Part shown: positions 1 to 12,769 of the stretch, one piece after another
How the letters are laid out: every line of letters starts with the position of its first letter
How positions within the stretch are numbered: position 1 is the stretch's first letter
NCBI GenBank assembly: GCA_013398295.1
Contig: VZSF01010416.1
Location: 1,966,306-2,030,305, forward strand
Reading direction: 5' to 3'
From: Chionis minor
Lineage: Eukaryota; Chordata; Aves; Charadriiformes; Chionididae
DNA: 64,000 nt
Notes under the pieces: model-generated
What the model was told of the DNA's origin: nothing
Seen by the model: the letters and a program-made list of their open reading frames with translations, nothing else
Database searches by the model: none
Program-made: the position numbers and the translations under genes

Positions 1-777
1 TATAAACAACTGTGGACTCATTGGTATTCATGTGTAGGGAGTATTTTCTCATAGTAGTGAAGTTTATAACCAAATGATAGTTCAGTGCACTTGGGTTTTA
101 AGTTCAAATACTAAAAAAGGCCAAGTTAAAAAATGTAAGAAATATTAAGCGAATGTTTATAAAGCATTTTGTTCTGTTCTCTGAAAAGACAAGCAAAAGA
201 ACATCAGAGTAAAGCATTGCTGATCAAACCAGTCATTCAAGAACTATATAATCCTGTCCCTAGCTATGTGTATGCAAACAGCTTAACCCTTCCTTGAACT
301 CCCTGTAACTCCTTAAAACAGCTTAGAACAACTTCTATTCACAAATAACACTGTCTAGCTCACTTAAAATTTGACTCCAGCTTCGATCCCTTGCCCCTGG
401 AAGGCTGCTCAAGGGCAGTCGTCATTCTGAGTAGATCCATGCAAACCAAAACAAGACACAAGTTCTCAACAAGAACATTCTCTTATTATGTTTTTATATG
501 AAAGTCTTTTCAAGGAGCAGTTCCAAGTAGTCCTTGCTCAAGCCTGCTGCTTTGACCAGCACAGGCAGCGAGTTAAATATTTGAATACACTGAAAGATCC
601 AAATTACATTCTTTTATGAATATACTTCTTGCCAGGGGCCCAGCAGCATCAGCAGGCAGCAGGCACTATCAGTGGCAAACAGTCTCACTTCAGGACAACA
701 ATGTCTGCACTCAGGCCCCTGAAGTCACTTTATTTTGATCCTACCTTGTGCTCTGTTAAGTTGTTCATAAGACTATC
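1..777. other. Non-coding sequence left of the LTR
   Basis: AT-rich sequence without any open frame of note. I recognise no repeat, RNA gene or exon here. It ends in a short CTATC flank that may be one half of the target-site duplication of the neighbouring LTR. Confidence 0.6.
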
Positions 778-1320
778 TGTCGTGGTTTAACCCCAGCCAG
801 CAACTAGGACCACACAGCCACTCGCTCAGTCCCTGCAGTTTGGCTGGGGCAAGAGTCAGACAGTAAATGGGAGAAAAAACTCATGGCTTGAGATAAAGAC
901 AGTTCAATAGGTAGAGCAAAAGCCGTGCACACAAGCAAAGCAAAACAAGGAATTCATTCACTGCTTCCTGTCAGCAGGAAGGTGTTCAGCCATCTCCAGG
1001 AAAGCAGGGCTCCATCACGCATAATGGTCACTTGGGAAGACAAATGCCATAACTCTAAACATCCCCCCCTTCCTTCTTCTTCCCCCAGATTTATATACTG
1101 ATCATGACATGGTATGGCATGAATATTTCTTTGGTCAGTCAGGGTCAGCTGTCCCTACTGGCTGGCAGGGCAGTATGAGGAACAGAAAAGGCCTTGACTG
1201 CTTAGAAACAACTGAAAACATCAGCACACTATCAACACCACTCTTATCCCGGACCCAAAACATAGCCCCACATCAGCTGCTAGCAAGAAAGTTGACTCCA
1301 TCCCAGCTGAAACCATCACA
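778..1320 (-). mobile_element. Solo LTR of an avian endogenous retrovirus
   Basis: The segment starts with TGT and ends with ACA. Read on the minus strand it opens with a GGTTTCAGCTGGGAT-type end and closes with a GGGGTTAAACCACGACA-type end, both of which I recognise from an LTR family common in neoavian genomes. A TATATAA box lies at about 1091-1097 on the minus strand, where this family carries its promoter. The expected polyadenylation hexamer near 903-908 has decayed. The flanks CTATC (773-777) and CTGTC (1321-1325) match at 4 of 5 positions, like an aged 5-bp target-site duplication. No primer-binding site, polypurine tract or gag/pol/env sequence is adjacent, so this is a solo LTR left by recombination. 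A 5-bp duplication would suit an ERVL-type element, but I leave the class open. Family identity is from memory. Confidence 0.85.
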
Positions 1321-3862
1321 CTGTCCAGCCTCAACTCCTCAGCTGCCAAAGGAGTTTTAGTCTTCCTTGCCCGAAGAACAAAACCTTACCACCCCCTTCA
1401 AACATGTTAGATTGTGTAGTGGCTTACGGCAACCACTCTCCCTTCCCCACCACCCTCCCAACCGTTTGAGCAAAGTTAAATGTGTTTGAAATGCCAAGAT
1501 GAATTCCAGTGACTTCTTGAACCACTCCTCAGCAGCAAGGAGAGGGTTTCTATTAAGGGGTAGGTCACCCTTCTTTCTGGTGTCAAGTGATGAGTTTCCT
1601 GAGTGTATCCACGTTGACATTTGCTGTTACCCGTAGAAAGCAGAAACACAGAACAGAGTCATAAATTGCCTTTTGGCTGAGTCCAGTTTTGCTCCTTGTC
1701 AGTTGCATAGCTTTAACTGGTAGAAATTACTACTGAAGGCTTTGAACAAATATTAAACATCAACAAGTTTCCTAGTGTATAAATAAGCCCTGTGGTTACA
1801 AGGAAAATCTTACATCTGTGTTTACTTCTGCTTTAAAGACAGCTTCACTAAAATTTGGGAATGAAAAGTTGTATTCTTACTTTTGTTAACATGATAGAGC
1901 ATATAGTATACCCACTGTATTTTCTACACTGTCCTCTAAAAGGAATAGATTAATGTTCTTGTTTATTTTATCATCATCATATGTAACAGCCTTAATCATG
2001 GATTAACACTTCATTGTATTTTTTGCCATACACACACAGAACAAAAAACATCTCAGAGTTTATAGTCTCTGTTCTACCAATGGTGAACCTGCCACAGAAA
2101 AGGAAAGAGAAATATTTCAAGTTAAAAGTGATGTATTTATTTTTACATCAAATCAGCTATGCATAACATGCTGATCTTAAAAATAAAGTATGAATGTATC
2201 AGCTGTCTTCTTTTTGTTTTTCCTTTGGTTTGAAAATGGAGCTGATTAGACAGGTTCACCTTTGTTTGTACACAACTTCCAGTCAATGCCACTTTCAGGT
2301 TTTCAAAAACCAAAATGATGTCTGACATGTCCTTTACTATAAGGGAATCTTTCAGCATCGGAGTGATTCCATAGAGATTTAAACAAAAGCCAACAACCAC
2401 AGTAACGTTACTTTCATTTTAGGTCTGGAAGTACCATATTAAAACTGATGTCCTACTTAGAGTTTAAGCAAAGGTAAATCCTCTTGAAATCTGAGCGGCT
2501 GCCCAGTTTCTAGGCCCTGTTCTAAGCCTATGGAGAATGTATCCCACCACTTTCCTAGACTTTCAAGAAAATTCCACAAAAATGGTGTCACGCTGTGCTA
2601 CAGCCTTAATTATTCCCCATCACCACTCATAGAAGTAGCGATGTTTCTCCGTGTGACAGGCCCTACAGTACAGAAGAAATAACTTAAGGGGACTGGAAGA
2701 AGCCACAGGTAGATTTTAGAGGTGCTACACACAAAAAACCCATTGCTTTTGACCAAGATGAGGTGTTTCATTTATAATCAATACCAACACAGCTATCTGA
2801 TTCACAACTGACTGCAAGTTTTGCAACCGAAATCCATTAACTGAAGGACTATGACTCAGAGCCTCAAAAGTGTTGAGCCACCTAACTCCCACAGAAATCA
2901 AGGCATCTAAATACCTACAAGGGAGATGGCCTTGTCAACCCTTAATAAGATTAAGTCTCATAAGGTTGCTACGGGTTAAGAACAACCATAAGTTTCAGAA
3001 ATCACAGTCAGCTAATTAACTGCTGTTTTCTGCAGATATATTAGTACTCCTCACACCTTTGCTCCCAGATCTGCTCCAACTGGCAGTTTCAACCACCAAT
3101 GCACTCACATGAAGGCTGCAGTAGCAAAAGGCAGCTTGCAGGTGGGTCTTGCAACCTGGACTCATTCAGGAGCATTAACACATATATCAGAATTGCAAGA
3201 GTCCCGCTTCTTCCCAGTATATAATCTTTGCAGTCAAAACTGCAGAAAAGTCTGCAATGCAACTCTGTGATTTTCCAGATGAGCCAAGTGCAGAGACCAA
3301 GGCCACATGCTTTTCACCAGAGGTTGTGCCTGTGCTTTGTATGCCTGAGATCTGTCTTGTATGACTTTCAAAAGTCATCCATTCCTCATTTAAGGAGGAC
3401 CTAATTTATCTTCGTACTTCTCCTGCGCCTCAAGTTAAGACAGACACATTCATAATGAATGGCTTTGTGATGTGTGTTCCGTGACACCTGCAATCTGTGA
3501 ACCAGGCACCAAAACTCCTTGAGAAAAGCACTTGCTGAGAGCTGTGTCCGTAGCCAGACGGACATAACATCCCTCTCCTTCACTCTATACATTCCAGTGG
3601 TGAGAGTAGTCTTTTTCTACCCTCCATCCCACAGGTTTCACTTCTGACAAACTCTTCAGCTTCTGCATATTGAGACATGACGCACAAACACATCTGTCCC
3701 AAATCCATCACTTCATACCTTCTGAAATGTCATTTTTGGTTTAAATGTACATTTAAGCAAGGGAGATTTGGAAAACTTCCGATCATCTTCAGAGTAAGTG
3801 AAAAACTTAACTGGCAACTACATTACAAATGCATTTAATCCATTAGTCTATCTCATGTAACT

Positions 3863-3895
3863 GGGATTAGATGAGGGTTAGATGGGATTAGATGA
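3863..3895 (+). repeat. Short direct repeat with two GGATTA motifs
   Basis: The 12-mer GGGATTAGATGA occurs at 3863-3874 and again at 3884-3895, with a related GGGTTAGAT unit between. The two GGATTA cores are 21 bp apart, about two helical turns. GGATTA (TAATCC) is the known core of OTX/CRX/PITX-type K50 homeodomain sites. Binding is inference only. Confidence 0.5.
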
Positions 3896-5564
3896 ATGCA
3901 GGGCTTAGATTTGTTCCTTCGTTATCTAGCAGTTCATGTTTTCTGACGGGTCATCTTGTTTTTCTGATTGCTGTCATTACAGGCTCAGGAAAGAGCGCAA
4001 GTCACTTTTGAAATTGTACCCACTTCCTGACATTCATTTCAGAACAGCCAGAACACCAGTCCTCTTGTGTTAGCAAGCTGCGGCTCTCCTGGAATGCGGA
4101 TCACCAGCTGGCTCAGGGATGCGCATTATAAACCCCCTCTCTTGCCTCAAAGGTGCTCTAGGATGGAGACATAGCTGTCCACCCACCTGGTACGGGTGCG
4201 CTAATGGGATGATTTTAGGTGAGCGAACTGTGTTCCTCTGCGTCCCTTTCTGGTCTGCTTGGAGGTTACAGCTGTGAATAAAACCTTGAACACGGTATTT
4301 TTCCCAGCAGATCACAATGGCTGAAATCAATAGGAGATTTTACAATAATGCAGTAATGGTCCGTATAATGAGGCTCAAGCTGGAAAATTTCCAGCGAAGA
4401 CCTGCGCCTGAGGAATTCTGTACCTCTGGTTTAAAAAAAGAAAAGGTGCGGGGTGGGGGCGTGGTATGTCAGGACAAGGTTTCATATTACAGCTTTTCAA
4501 GGCTCAATGTAAAATATTTCTCTTAACTTACACATTTCCTTACCAGCAGTGGCTATGGAACTTATCAATAATGTCATTCATGGAAGCAAAGGCTGTAAAT
4601 AACCCACCCAAGAATGTGAATTTAGAAAAGGAGGAACGTGAAGCCCTTTTGGGTAGAAGAAATGTCCTTCTGGATTATGTACATGACACTCCAGTGTAAA
4701 ATTAGGGGCTCTATTCGAAATACATTTCCCTCAGATCTTTCTCCTTCTCTTTGCCAAGGCTTTCAGTAAGGGTTTTATTTTTTCCTTTATGATACCCTGA
4801 GGAAATTCCTCTCATGTTGGGTCAGCATCTTGAGCTGTCTACAGCATTTTGAAGACTAGCTTCCAAGATTTTGCTCCCTGAGAAAATCAGCAGAAAGGAA
4901 GGCACAATGTGAACACACATTAACTGGCCACAATCTACTGTCTCCCTGCATGGCTGCTCTTAGCACACACAGTGTCTCCATGCTGCCTGGCCAACTCCAG
5001 TGGAGCTGCCTTTCATGTGCAACAGGAAAAGTCACTACACTGCAAGTGATGCACCACAGTCTAGCTCCCCTGACCAAGTCAATACAATTACTGTATTAAT
5101 TAAAAACTGCTGCCCAAAAATACAGCCACAGTTTCTCCCCTGTTTTCCCCTCAATGTTTCCTTATTGCTGGCCTATACAAATTTAAGCGAATGGTTACTG
5201 TCCAACAGCACAAACTAGGAAGAGGTTTCAGCCAAGGTCCCCTCCTAGTCCTGTGAGGTTGGTCTGAACAGCCCATGTTATGCCCAGATGTTGGTATACA
5301 AATACTTTGTGCACAGGTGTAAGGTTCTAGTGCGTCCCTGTTCCTTTGACCAAGGGTGTAGGCTGAGCTATAATGTTGCCCTTAGTTAGCTCTTAGGAAC
5401 CTAACACAGTTCAGATCTTTCCCACCTTTTTTCACTAATTTTTCTCCAGCGAGATCTCCTGAGGATTGTTTGTAATGACTCCTCTCAGCAGATGAGTCCA
5501 TGACTTGGTAGCCACCCTTGAGCGATCTGTGAAACAACTGAAAAACCAAGCAAAACAAACACTT

Positions 5565-5601
5565 TCCCTGATGTACCTCACCCACTAATCCCTGATGTAC
5601 C
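5565..5601 (+). repeat. Short tandem duplication, 24-bp period
   Basis: The 13-mer TCCCTGATGTACC is present at 5565-5577 and 5589-5601, and the bases after each copy stay similar (CACCC). This is a local duplication with no assigned function. Confidence 0.6.
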
Positions 5602-8390
5602 CACCCTCATCACGCAGGGATGGAAGATTTCCTTTCTGATGTCCACAAACGATCAGCTTGTGCCTTGAAGCGCTGGCCTGGGTTTGATTACACTAATCAT
5701 TATTTCAGTTCATGTAACTCCAGACTACTAGTGATACCCAATGACTTTGGCACACTGGGAATTCAATGAAACGTTTATACTAAGGGGGACTATTTACTTC
5801 AGCCCCTAGAGGTACCACTTTAAAAAAATTCCCTGAATATCACTGAAATTAATATTAAGACTTTATACCCTCATGTATTTTTAAGGATTTATATATGTTG
5901 AGATATCATTTTTCGTACCACTTATCCTCTTACATACTCCCACAATATCTCATCTGTGGCATTTTCCCAGATGGGGCCCACAGCAACGTTCTTGTAGCTT
6001 TTGGCTCACTTAACATTCTTGCTTAACAAAATCCTTGATTTGACGAGGTCTTCTCTGCTACAACGCCCAGCTCTACGGAGTGCCAGACACTGCGATTTAC
6101 TGACATGCGTCCCTGTGTGCTGTCTGACATCCTCTGTGCACAGCAGCCCCCGAAAGCAGCCACGGGCCTAATTCTCCTCTGTCCCACGGTCTCCTGAGCA
6201 AAAGGAAGCGGCGGGTGTACCCACGCAAGCCACCACCAGAGAAACAGCAGAAATTTGGCATTCTGCATCTGTGTAGGCAACAAGACAAAGTGAAAGGCAG
6301 TGGATAACTGAGCTCTTTATTGCTTCCCTACCATAATTTTCCCATTTTCAAAGGCGTTCCAAATGGAACGATGGGGCTGACAGCCTGTGTGCTCGCTTCG
6401 ATGGGCTCTGTCTTAGATTTCTATTTCTGGGTGTGAAGACCTAATTTTCAGAGGCAGATAATTTTTGAAACTGAGCCTACATCCCTTTCACTGCTCTTGA
6501 TTTACATGCGATTTGTCAAACAATTAGAATGTGCATATTGTCATTACAAGGCCAAAACATCTCTTCATCTCTTCATCACATTCATTTTCCTGTAGCACAG
6601 GTTTTCAACAAGTGAACTTGGCACTGAACAAAGCCTTCTTGCCACTCCTGACTGAGTGGAGCTTCCTTCAGTCTCCCTGCAAATGTTCACATGTGGCATT
6701 TCATCTGATTTCATCTTTTGTGTACTCAAGCACAACCTCGGTGTTTTCTCCTTCAGTTTCTTCCTCCCATCGTGAACTACTTTTCTTCCTTAACAGCCCC
6801 TTAACTTGCACAGGCTCTTTATCTAAGCCTTTTTCTTATTTATCTTTGAATTGAGTGCTAGTCATGCAGTCTGTGACATAGAGATTTCTTATAGGTATCT
6901 CACATGCTCTCAACATTTCTTACATTGCTCAAGTCAGCAAACAGGGCAAAACACCTGCCAATTATTTCCCTGCACTAAGCCAGCTTTCCTAAGTCAATCA
7001 GTGTGTTCCCATCCAGATATGTAATCATCCTCTCCTTATCTCAACCTGCCAATTCATGCTGCACTTCTGGCAGACCAAATTCATATTTAGATACTATTGA
7101 GCATCTCTTCACACAATTGTTTGCACACAGGTGTGCCATGAGGTTCTCTTCACTTGTTACACGTGTCAGGAACCTCAGCCACACATCTTATGCAGAACCT
7201 TCGTGCAGTGGAGATCACAAATGATCTGCCACTCTCCCAGGAGGAACTACAAAAAATGGCCACAAAGGGCAAATTTGTATTCTCTACTGTCACAGGCCCC
7301 ATAAACATTGGACCATAAGAGTATTCTAAACAGTGTTTTTTAAGGAAAATTAAAAAGCAGAAAGAAAGACTGGCAGTAGGCGAATGAGCTAAAATTTTAG
7401 AAAATCACAAATAATCTTCTGCATATTAGACGGTGTTCCTTTTACACTGTATCCAACTGATTTTTCTAGGAAATGTCAACATACAAGTGATTGCCATGTG
7501 TTCCCTGAAAATTGATACTATACTTAGGAACATAAGAAATAAAAAAAAAAATAAATCTGCTAATTAATGAAGAGCTTCCGCTGCCAGTTACTACAGCTGA
7601 GTTCTTCACCTACAAAAATCTCCTAGGATTCTTTATTTAAAAAAAAAAAAACCTAGCAATAATAATCCTAAATAATATTAGAATTTTGTATTGTAAGTAG
7701 GAGTTCTCAGATGTGCAAACTAGCCGTTTGGTCCCAGACTTTATCTCAAAGAAAAAAGCATTTCATGCAGTTTATTCAAGACAAAGCTGGCTTCACCATC
7801 CTGAAAATTTTTCTTCAAGTCTATCTTCCATCTGTGCCTTGGCTTTGTCCTACAAATCATATGCAGTACAAGGCACTGAACTTCAAAACTGCAATGTTTT
7901 CTTATTTAGACACTACATGTCTAATAAATAGCCCTTCCCTGTCCTTCAGTGATATTATATGCAGTTTCAGTACAAAAATGGATCACAGATGACACTATCT
8001 ACACAGAGGTCTATCAATGCACCCACTTTACTGAAATATATGTAGAGTGTTTACAGAATACTTCACTAAACATGTAGTTCAGACTTCCTTCCTTAAGAGG
8101 TGAACACTCTGCCTGGGAGCATTACAGGCAAGTCCGCCAAGGCCAAGGTTATAGCTGCAAGTGACTATCCTGCACGGATGATGTCCCAGCAGATCTAGAA
8201 TGTAGCCCATACAACTCACATATTGTCAAAATTCAACTTCTTCCCATATTTTTATTTCATTAAAAGTTACTGAAGAAAACACTTGCCCAGACATTGTTTT
8301 CCAAGTGTGGCTATTCTTCGTTACCGGCAAAGGCATATAATCTTTATCCGTCTCTGGTTACAGTGGGATTTGCTGACCCACTGAAAGTGA

Positions 8391-9125
8391 AGTGGAGTGG
8401 AGTGGAATAGAATGGAATGCAATGCAATATTTCAGTTGGAAGGGACCTACAACAATCATCTAGTCCAACTACCGGATGAATTCAGGGTTGATCACGAGTT
8501 AAAGCATATTATTAAGGACATTGTCCAAACACCTCTTAAACACTGATGGTTTGGGGCATTGACCACCTCTCTAGGAAGCCTGTTCTAGTTTTTGACCACC
8601 CTTTTGGTAAAGAAATGTTTCCTAATGTCCAGTCTAAACCTCCCCTGGTGCAGCTTTGAACCATTCCCACACATCCTATCACTGGATACCAGGGAGAAGA
8701 GCTCAGCACCTCCCTCTCCACTTGCCCTCCTCAGGAAGCTGTAGAGAGCAATAAGGTCGCCCCTCAGGCTCCTTTTCTCCAAACTGGACAAACACAAAGT
8801 TCTTAGCCGCTCCTCATAGGACATTCTTTCCAGCCCTTTCCCCAGCTTTGTTGCCCTCCTCTGGATAAGTTTAAGGATTTTAACATCCTTCTTAAATTGT
8901 GGGGCCGAGAACTGCACATAGCACTCAAGGTGAGGTCGCACCAACACTGAGTACAGCGGGATAATCACCAGCCAGTTATACTGTGTTTAATGCACCCCAG
9001 GATGCAGTTTGCCCTCTTGGCTGCCAGGACACACTGCTGACTCAGATTGAACCTGCTGTCAACCAGCCCCCCCCAGATCTCTTCCTGCAGGACTGCTCTC
9101 AAGCCACTCCTTTGCATTTCCACTG
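8391..9125 (-). mobile_element. 5'-truncated CR1 LINE, avian type
   Basis: Chicken-repeat-1 non-LTR retrotransposon, present as its 3' end only. The plus strand at about 8429-8476 is the complement of the typical CR1 3' end (GGAAGGGACCTACAACAATC, then CTAGTCCAAC). Minus-strand translation across 8585-8968 gives the familiar C-terminus of CR1 ORF2, with [31 protein letters not shown] and [15 protein letters not shown]. The element stops being recognisable near 9125, a typical 5' truncation from incomplete reverse transcription. The 3' tail at 8391-8428 is about 7.5 degenerate pentamers (ATTGC, ATTCC, ATTCT, ACTCC on the minus strand) rather than the 8-bp ATTCTATG units usual in chicken CR1. 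No clear target-site duplication is visible. Confidence 0.93.
8499..9125 (-). pseudogene. CR1 ORF2 C-terminal remnant, disabled
   Basis: Remnant of the CR1 reverse-transcriptase polyprotein, downstream of the catalytic palm. Visible lesions: a short deletion near 8965-8970 removes the few residues between KHSIT and VIIPLYS and shifts the frame; a C-run at 9068-9075 appears expanded and shifts it again; the W codon expected after the HFFTKRVVK block is a TAG at 8585-8587; and a further small deletion just after it moves the last stretch out of frame. The ancestral stop probably lies at 8499-8501. Nothing here can encode active enzyme. Confidence 0.85.
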
Positions 9126-10469
9126 TGAAAAGAGCTATTCCAGAGGAGGTTGTCATACACTCTTCCAGAGATGCTTATGTTTCAGTGGTGACTGATGCAA
9201 AAGGGTCCAATCCCAAGGGTTTGTAATGAGACCACATGCAACTAAGCTCCAAATGACCTCAATAGGTATTTGCATAAAGAAAAATTCTCTCATGGACAAG
9301 CAAAGCACTTTGAAATATGGGCCACAATAGTTGTGTTCACCTTCTGCCCAACCACAGAGCACCATTATTATAACAGGAATATAGCTCCACAAAAATCAAA
9401 CATGCTGGCTCCATGCCATACCATTCTGTTTCAAAGATCTCTTCTAAAAAGTAAGCTTATACCTGCACAGCCACATCGGAGATAATGCAGCTGCCTTTCT
9501 AATACCTACAGCAGGACATTCTGTATAGCAATTCTGATGACAGATGTTAACTTTTTGGGATGCCCAGTAACACCGTAGCATGCATGATACTGTACTACTA
9601 CTAAGAAAACACCAACAGTCTCATGCACTGATTACTTCCCAAAATGTCTTTGTCAAACACTAAATGAAGCACATATTGGGTCTGCTGATATGACTGTCAA
9701 TTTATTCTAAATGAATCCACATGCCAAAGGATTTAGGTGCCAAAAGCTGGAAAAGCTTTCAAACTGATTGTTTTTAGCCCTGACCATGATAGCTCCACAG
9801 CAATATGCCATCTGAAGTAATAGTTGCTTGAAAACTCAGAATACCAGGTAGTTCAAGATCATAGATTTCTGTCACTTCCCCTGAAATCACTCTTTTGCTC
9901 TACCACAACATACAGAAATGACAAGCCTACTAGATCCCTTTTTTCTATTACAGAGCAGAGGTATTAATTTTGTGATGTAAGTATAACCTGTGACCAGTAT
10001 GGGGAAAATGGTAATTACAGGATTTGTTTGGGCTTGTTTTGCTGTTTTGCTTCTTTTCCTGTTTTGCACAGCCCACATGCAGCTGAACTAGCAAAGCTTA
10101 AAAGGGAGTAAGGGCCTCAAAACAAATGTCACGAAGGAAAAAAGGTTGTGTTTCATTGGCAGCAGATCTATTTTAGGACCTTCCCATTCCACTCCTGATC
10201 TTCCAGCTCTTTTAGCTACTCAGTTATGTGGCACACCAAACCTGACTCCCTGACCTCACTCTAACTGAAGGACAGTAACAGGGCAGAGGGCAGGGAAGGG
10301 CACGAATGAACAAAGGCTGCCAGGAACGGGAGAGGCCAGGCTTTCTTAAAACAGAAATGGAAAGATAAACGAATACTCAAGTGCAAAATTAATAAATGAT
10401 AAAGCAGACATCATTTAAAAGTCCTAGTGTTGAGCACAGATGTTCTTTATGCATGTATAAAGTGTTGCT

Positions 10470-10580
10470 GTTGGGCTTTTTACTGCTGCTCCTGGCTTCT
10501 CAGATCATTTCTGCTGTAAGCAAAGGCAAGGCATTTATCCCAGCCACTGGCCTTTCCTTTCTCATCGATTAAGGGAAACA
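10470..10580 (+). repeat. Possible MIR-like SINE fossil (weak)
   Basis: The order of motifs GGCAAGGCATTTATCCCAGC, then CCTTTCCTTTCTCATCGATT, then AAGGGAAACAAGG loosely follows the MIR core (GGCAAGT-CACTTAACC, CTCAGTTTCCTCATCTG, AAATGGGG). The similarity is low and could be chance. Confidence 0.25.
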
Positions 10581-12754
10581 AGGTCAGCCACCCCAATCTG
10601 GCCTTTAAAGCAGAACTGCCCATCACTCAGAGCCTCCAGAATCATAGGACAAAGGTTCTTTAAAGTCTTCTCTGATAGAATCAGGAAGGATTTTGTATAT
10701 CCCAGTGTGGAGATACGGGGTGAAACCGGGCTCCCTAAGCACCTTAAATGATCCCGGCAACTCCACTCTTAAGAATGCTGTCAGAAGGCCTTGGCCCAAC
10801 CAGACATCATGCAGTCGTGGATGAAAGAAGAGCTCCCTCTGGAATACATCATGCTTGGCTTTGCAGCCACTGGACAGACTGGACTGCGAGGAGTTTTCAC
10901 AGACCAAACAGTGGGGAAACTACCATTCAATTGATTGAGCCCAGTGCGATAAAGGAATCCTTCTAAAATGTAATAAATATCTGCTCAAATGACAGTGAAA
11001 CCCCAGCTGCATGTTTAACACTAGCCCATGGTTATTCCAAATCTTCATTAAAGTACTTCAGGGAAAGAACAGCCTCTCTGTAGCACTTAGGGCTAGTCAT
11101 CAGAATGACCCTGATAACCTAGACTCATAAATACATGGATGTAATAAACACACAAAATAAAAAGCTTGCAAACTCATGTAAACAAAAAAAAAAAATCCAA
11201 AAGGGAGACTCAGTTATAGGACAAACCTGCTAAAGTTACACTAAAAGACTCATTTAAACTGTGTGAAATCGGGAAAACTCCAAAGTTGGGCCGAAACATC
11301 ATCTTTCACTTGTCCTCTTGTACCTGCACATCACAGATAATAGTGCCATCTCTTAGACAAGACTATGAACAGTGGGTGACTCTATGTACCAAGTGTGCTG
11401 CAATAACTAACTACAGCAGGGGTGAATTGGAGATGACATTTTAGCCTTTAACTGAATTTCCCACATTTCTTCAATTTACACCAGACCCTTATGTTATTTC
11501 AGCTTACCTTTTCTCTGACAGCTTACAAAGCTAGGGGTTCAGAAACTGTTATTCATATACACACACATAAAGAGGCGCATAAATGCATCAATCAATTATT
11601 GTATTACAAAATTATCTGCACAATCTCTTATTAAATATTTGTATTCAGAAAGACTCACAAGAACAGCTCTTTTCCGCACAGGACGCCTTTGCAGCCCGTG
11701 ACCAAGGAACCCTGGCAGCAAACATGCAGCCAAAACACCTGGCTTGGACTGATGTTGCACCATTAAGAACAGTCAATAATTTTGTAAATCCAGCAAGCAA
11801 TTTCAAGTCACTTTACTTATAAATGGTTTTTTGAGGGGGATTTTTTGCATTTTTAATGCACTGTTTTCCAAATAGCTCTGTTCAACAAACGTACAGAAAA
11901 TATTGGCTGAATTGTATGTGAACCCTGATGTAGTTATGAGATTGACTTTCTCCAAGCACAGAATAATAACAAAAGGAAGAATAGAAAGACTAAGTTTACA
12001 CATAACTGCTGCAGGAAAAAAGCTATTTTTTCCAGAAACGGTTCAGCACTGTTAGCATGTTTGTACAGTATACACCTTGGCTGCACATCAGCTGTTATTG
12101 GATAGCAGAAGCTGTATCCATCTGTAACTTTCATTAAAATAGAATGCCGCTGCATAATTATATTTGGATTTTTTAATTCTTTTTTTTTCCATGGGATACC
12201 AGTAAATCTTTCTTTCTCTGTTGGAATACACACAATATGTGAAATCTGCATTCACAGCTAAAAAATGGGTGCACAGGATCAAAGCATAGCATGGAAATTA
12301 AGCATGATAAAAACAGAACAGGAAGAAACTGAAACATCAAATGGCTCTTACTTGATAAATTTGCCACTCATACCGTCTCCAAATTAAAGAAAGACTAGAA
12401 AAGCTGTGTCTGTTTCAGAAAAATATACATATCAGATATTTCCATATTAAAACTACATACATCCCTAATTCCTAAGCAAACATGGATATAATTCTGTCTT
12501 CTGTCGCACAGAACACAGACTTCTGTAGAAAGGCTGTAAGTGAACAATTCAGAATAAAGCTCTCTACTTCAGGTAGTGCCTAGTTACTAAAAGAATTGCC
12601 TTGATATCTTAGCCTTGCTGACCGAGGAGTAGCAGGCAGAAAATACTTCCCATTTTGAGCTTCAGTCACTCTTGGAGCTGGCTCAGTTACAAGGAATAAT
12701 TCTGATTCTCAACAAGTTTAACACATTTCCATGCAAGAAATAATTTACTCTGTT

Positions 12755-12769
12755 GCACCCCCTAGTGGG
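12755..12769 (-). promoter_or_regulatory. Candidate CTCF-binding motif
   Basis: The minus strand reads CCCACTAGGGGGTGC. Against the known CTCF core CCASYAGRKGGCRS it matches 13 of 14 positions, with T for C at position 12. CTCF is the vertebrate insulator and loop-anchor protein. Single motifs occur by chance, and occupancy cannot be judged from sequence. Confidence 0.45.

Larger units (their letters stand above)
1326..8389. other. Intergenic or intronic sequence, 1.3-8.4 kb
   Basis: No exon or RNA gene is recognised. Open frames reach about 107 codons (6531-6854, plus), which is unremarkable for this base composition, and none shows a known domain. Small structures present are a GGATTA-containing direct repeat at 3863-3895, a 24-bp-period duplication at 5565-5601, and short A-runs near 7540 and 7640. 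A 4466-4699 plus-strand frame follows a fair polypyrimidine-AG sequence, but its translation resembles nothing I know. Confidence 0.55.

Noticed and set aside
3863..3895. GGGTTAG units as an interstitial telomere repeat
   Set aside because: Only one unit is close to TTAGGG; the repeated word is GGGATTAGATGA.
6389..6400. GTGCTCGCTTCG, identical to the first 12 bases of U6 snRNA
   Set aside because: The match stops there; the following bases do not resemble U6, and no Pol III terminator or upstream element fits. Chance identity.
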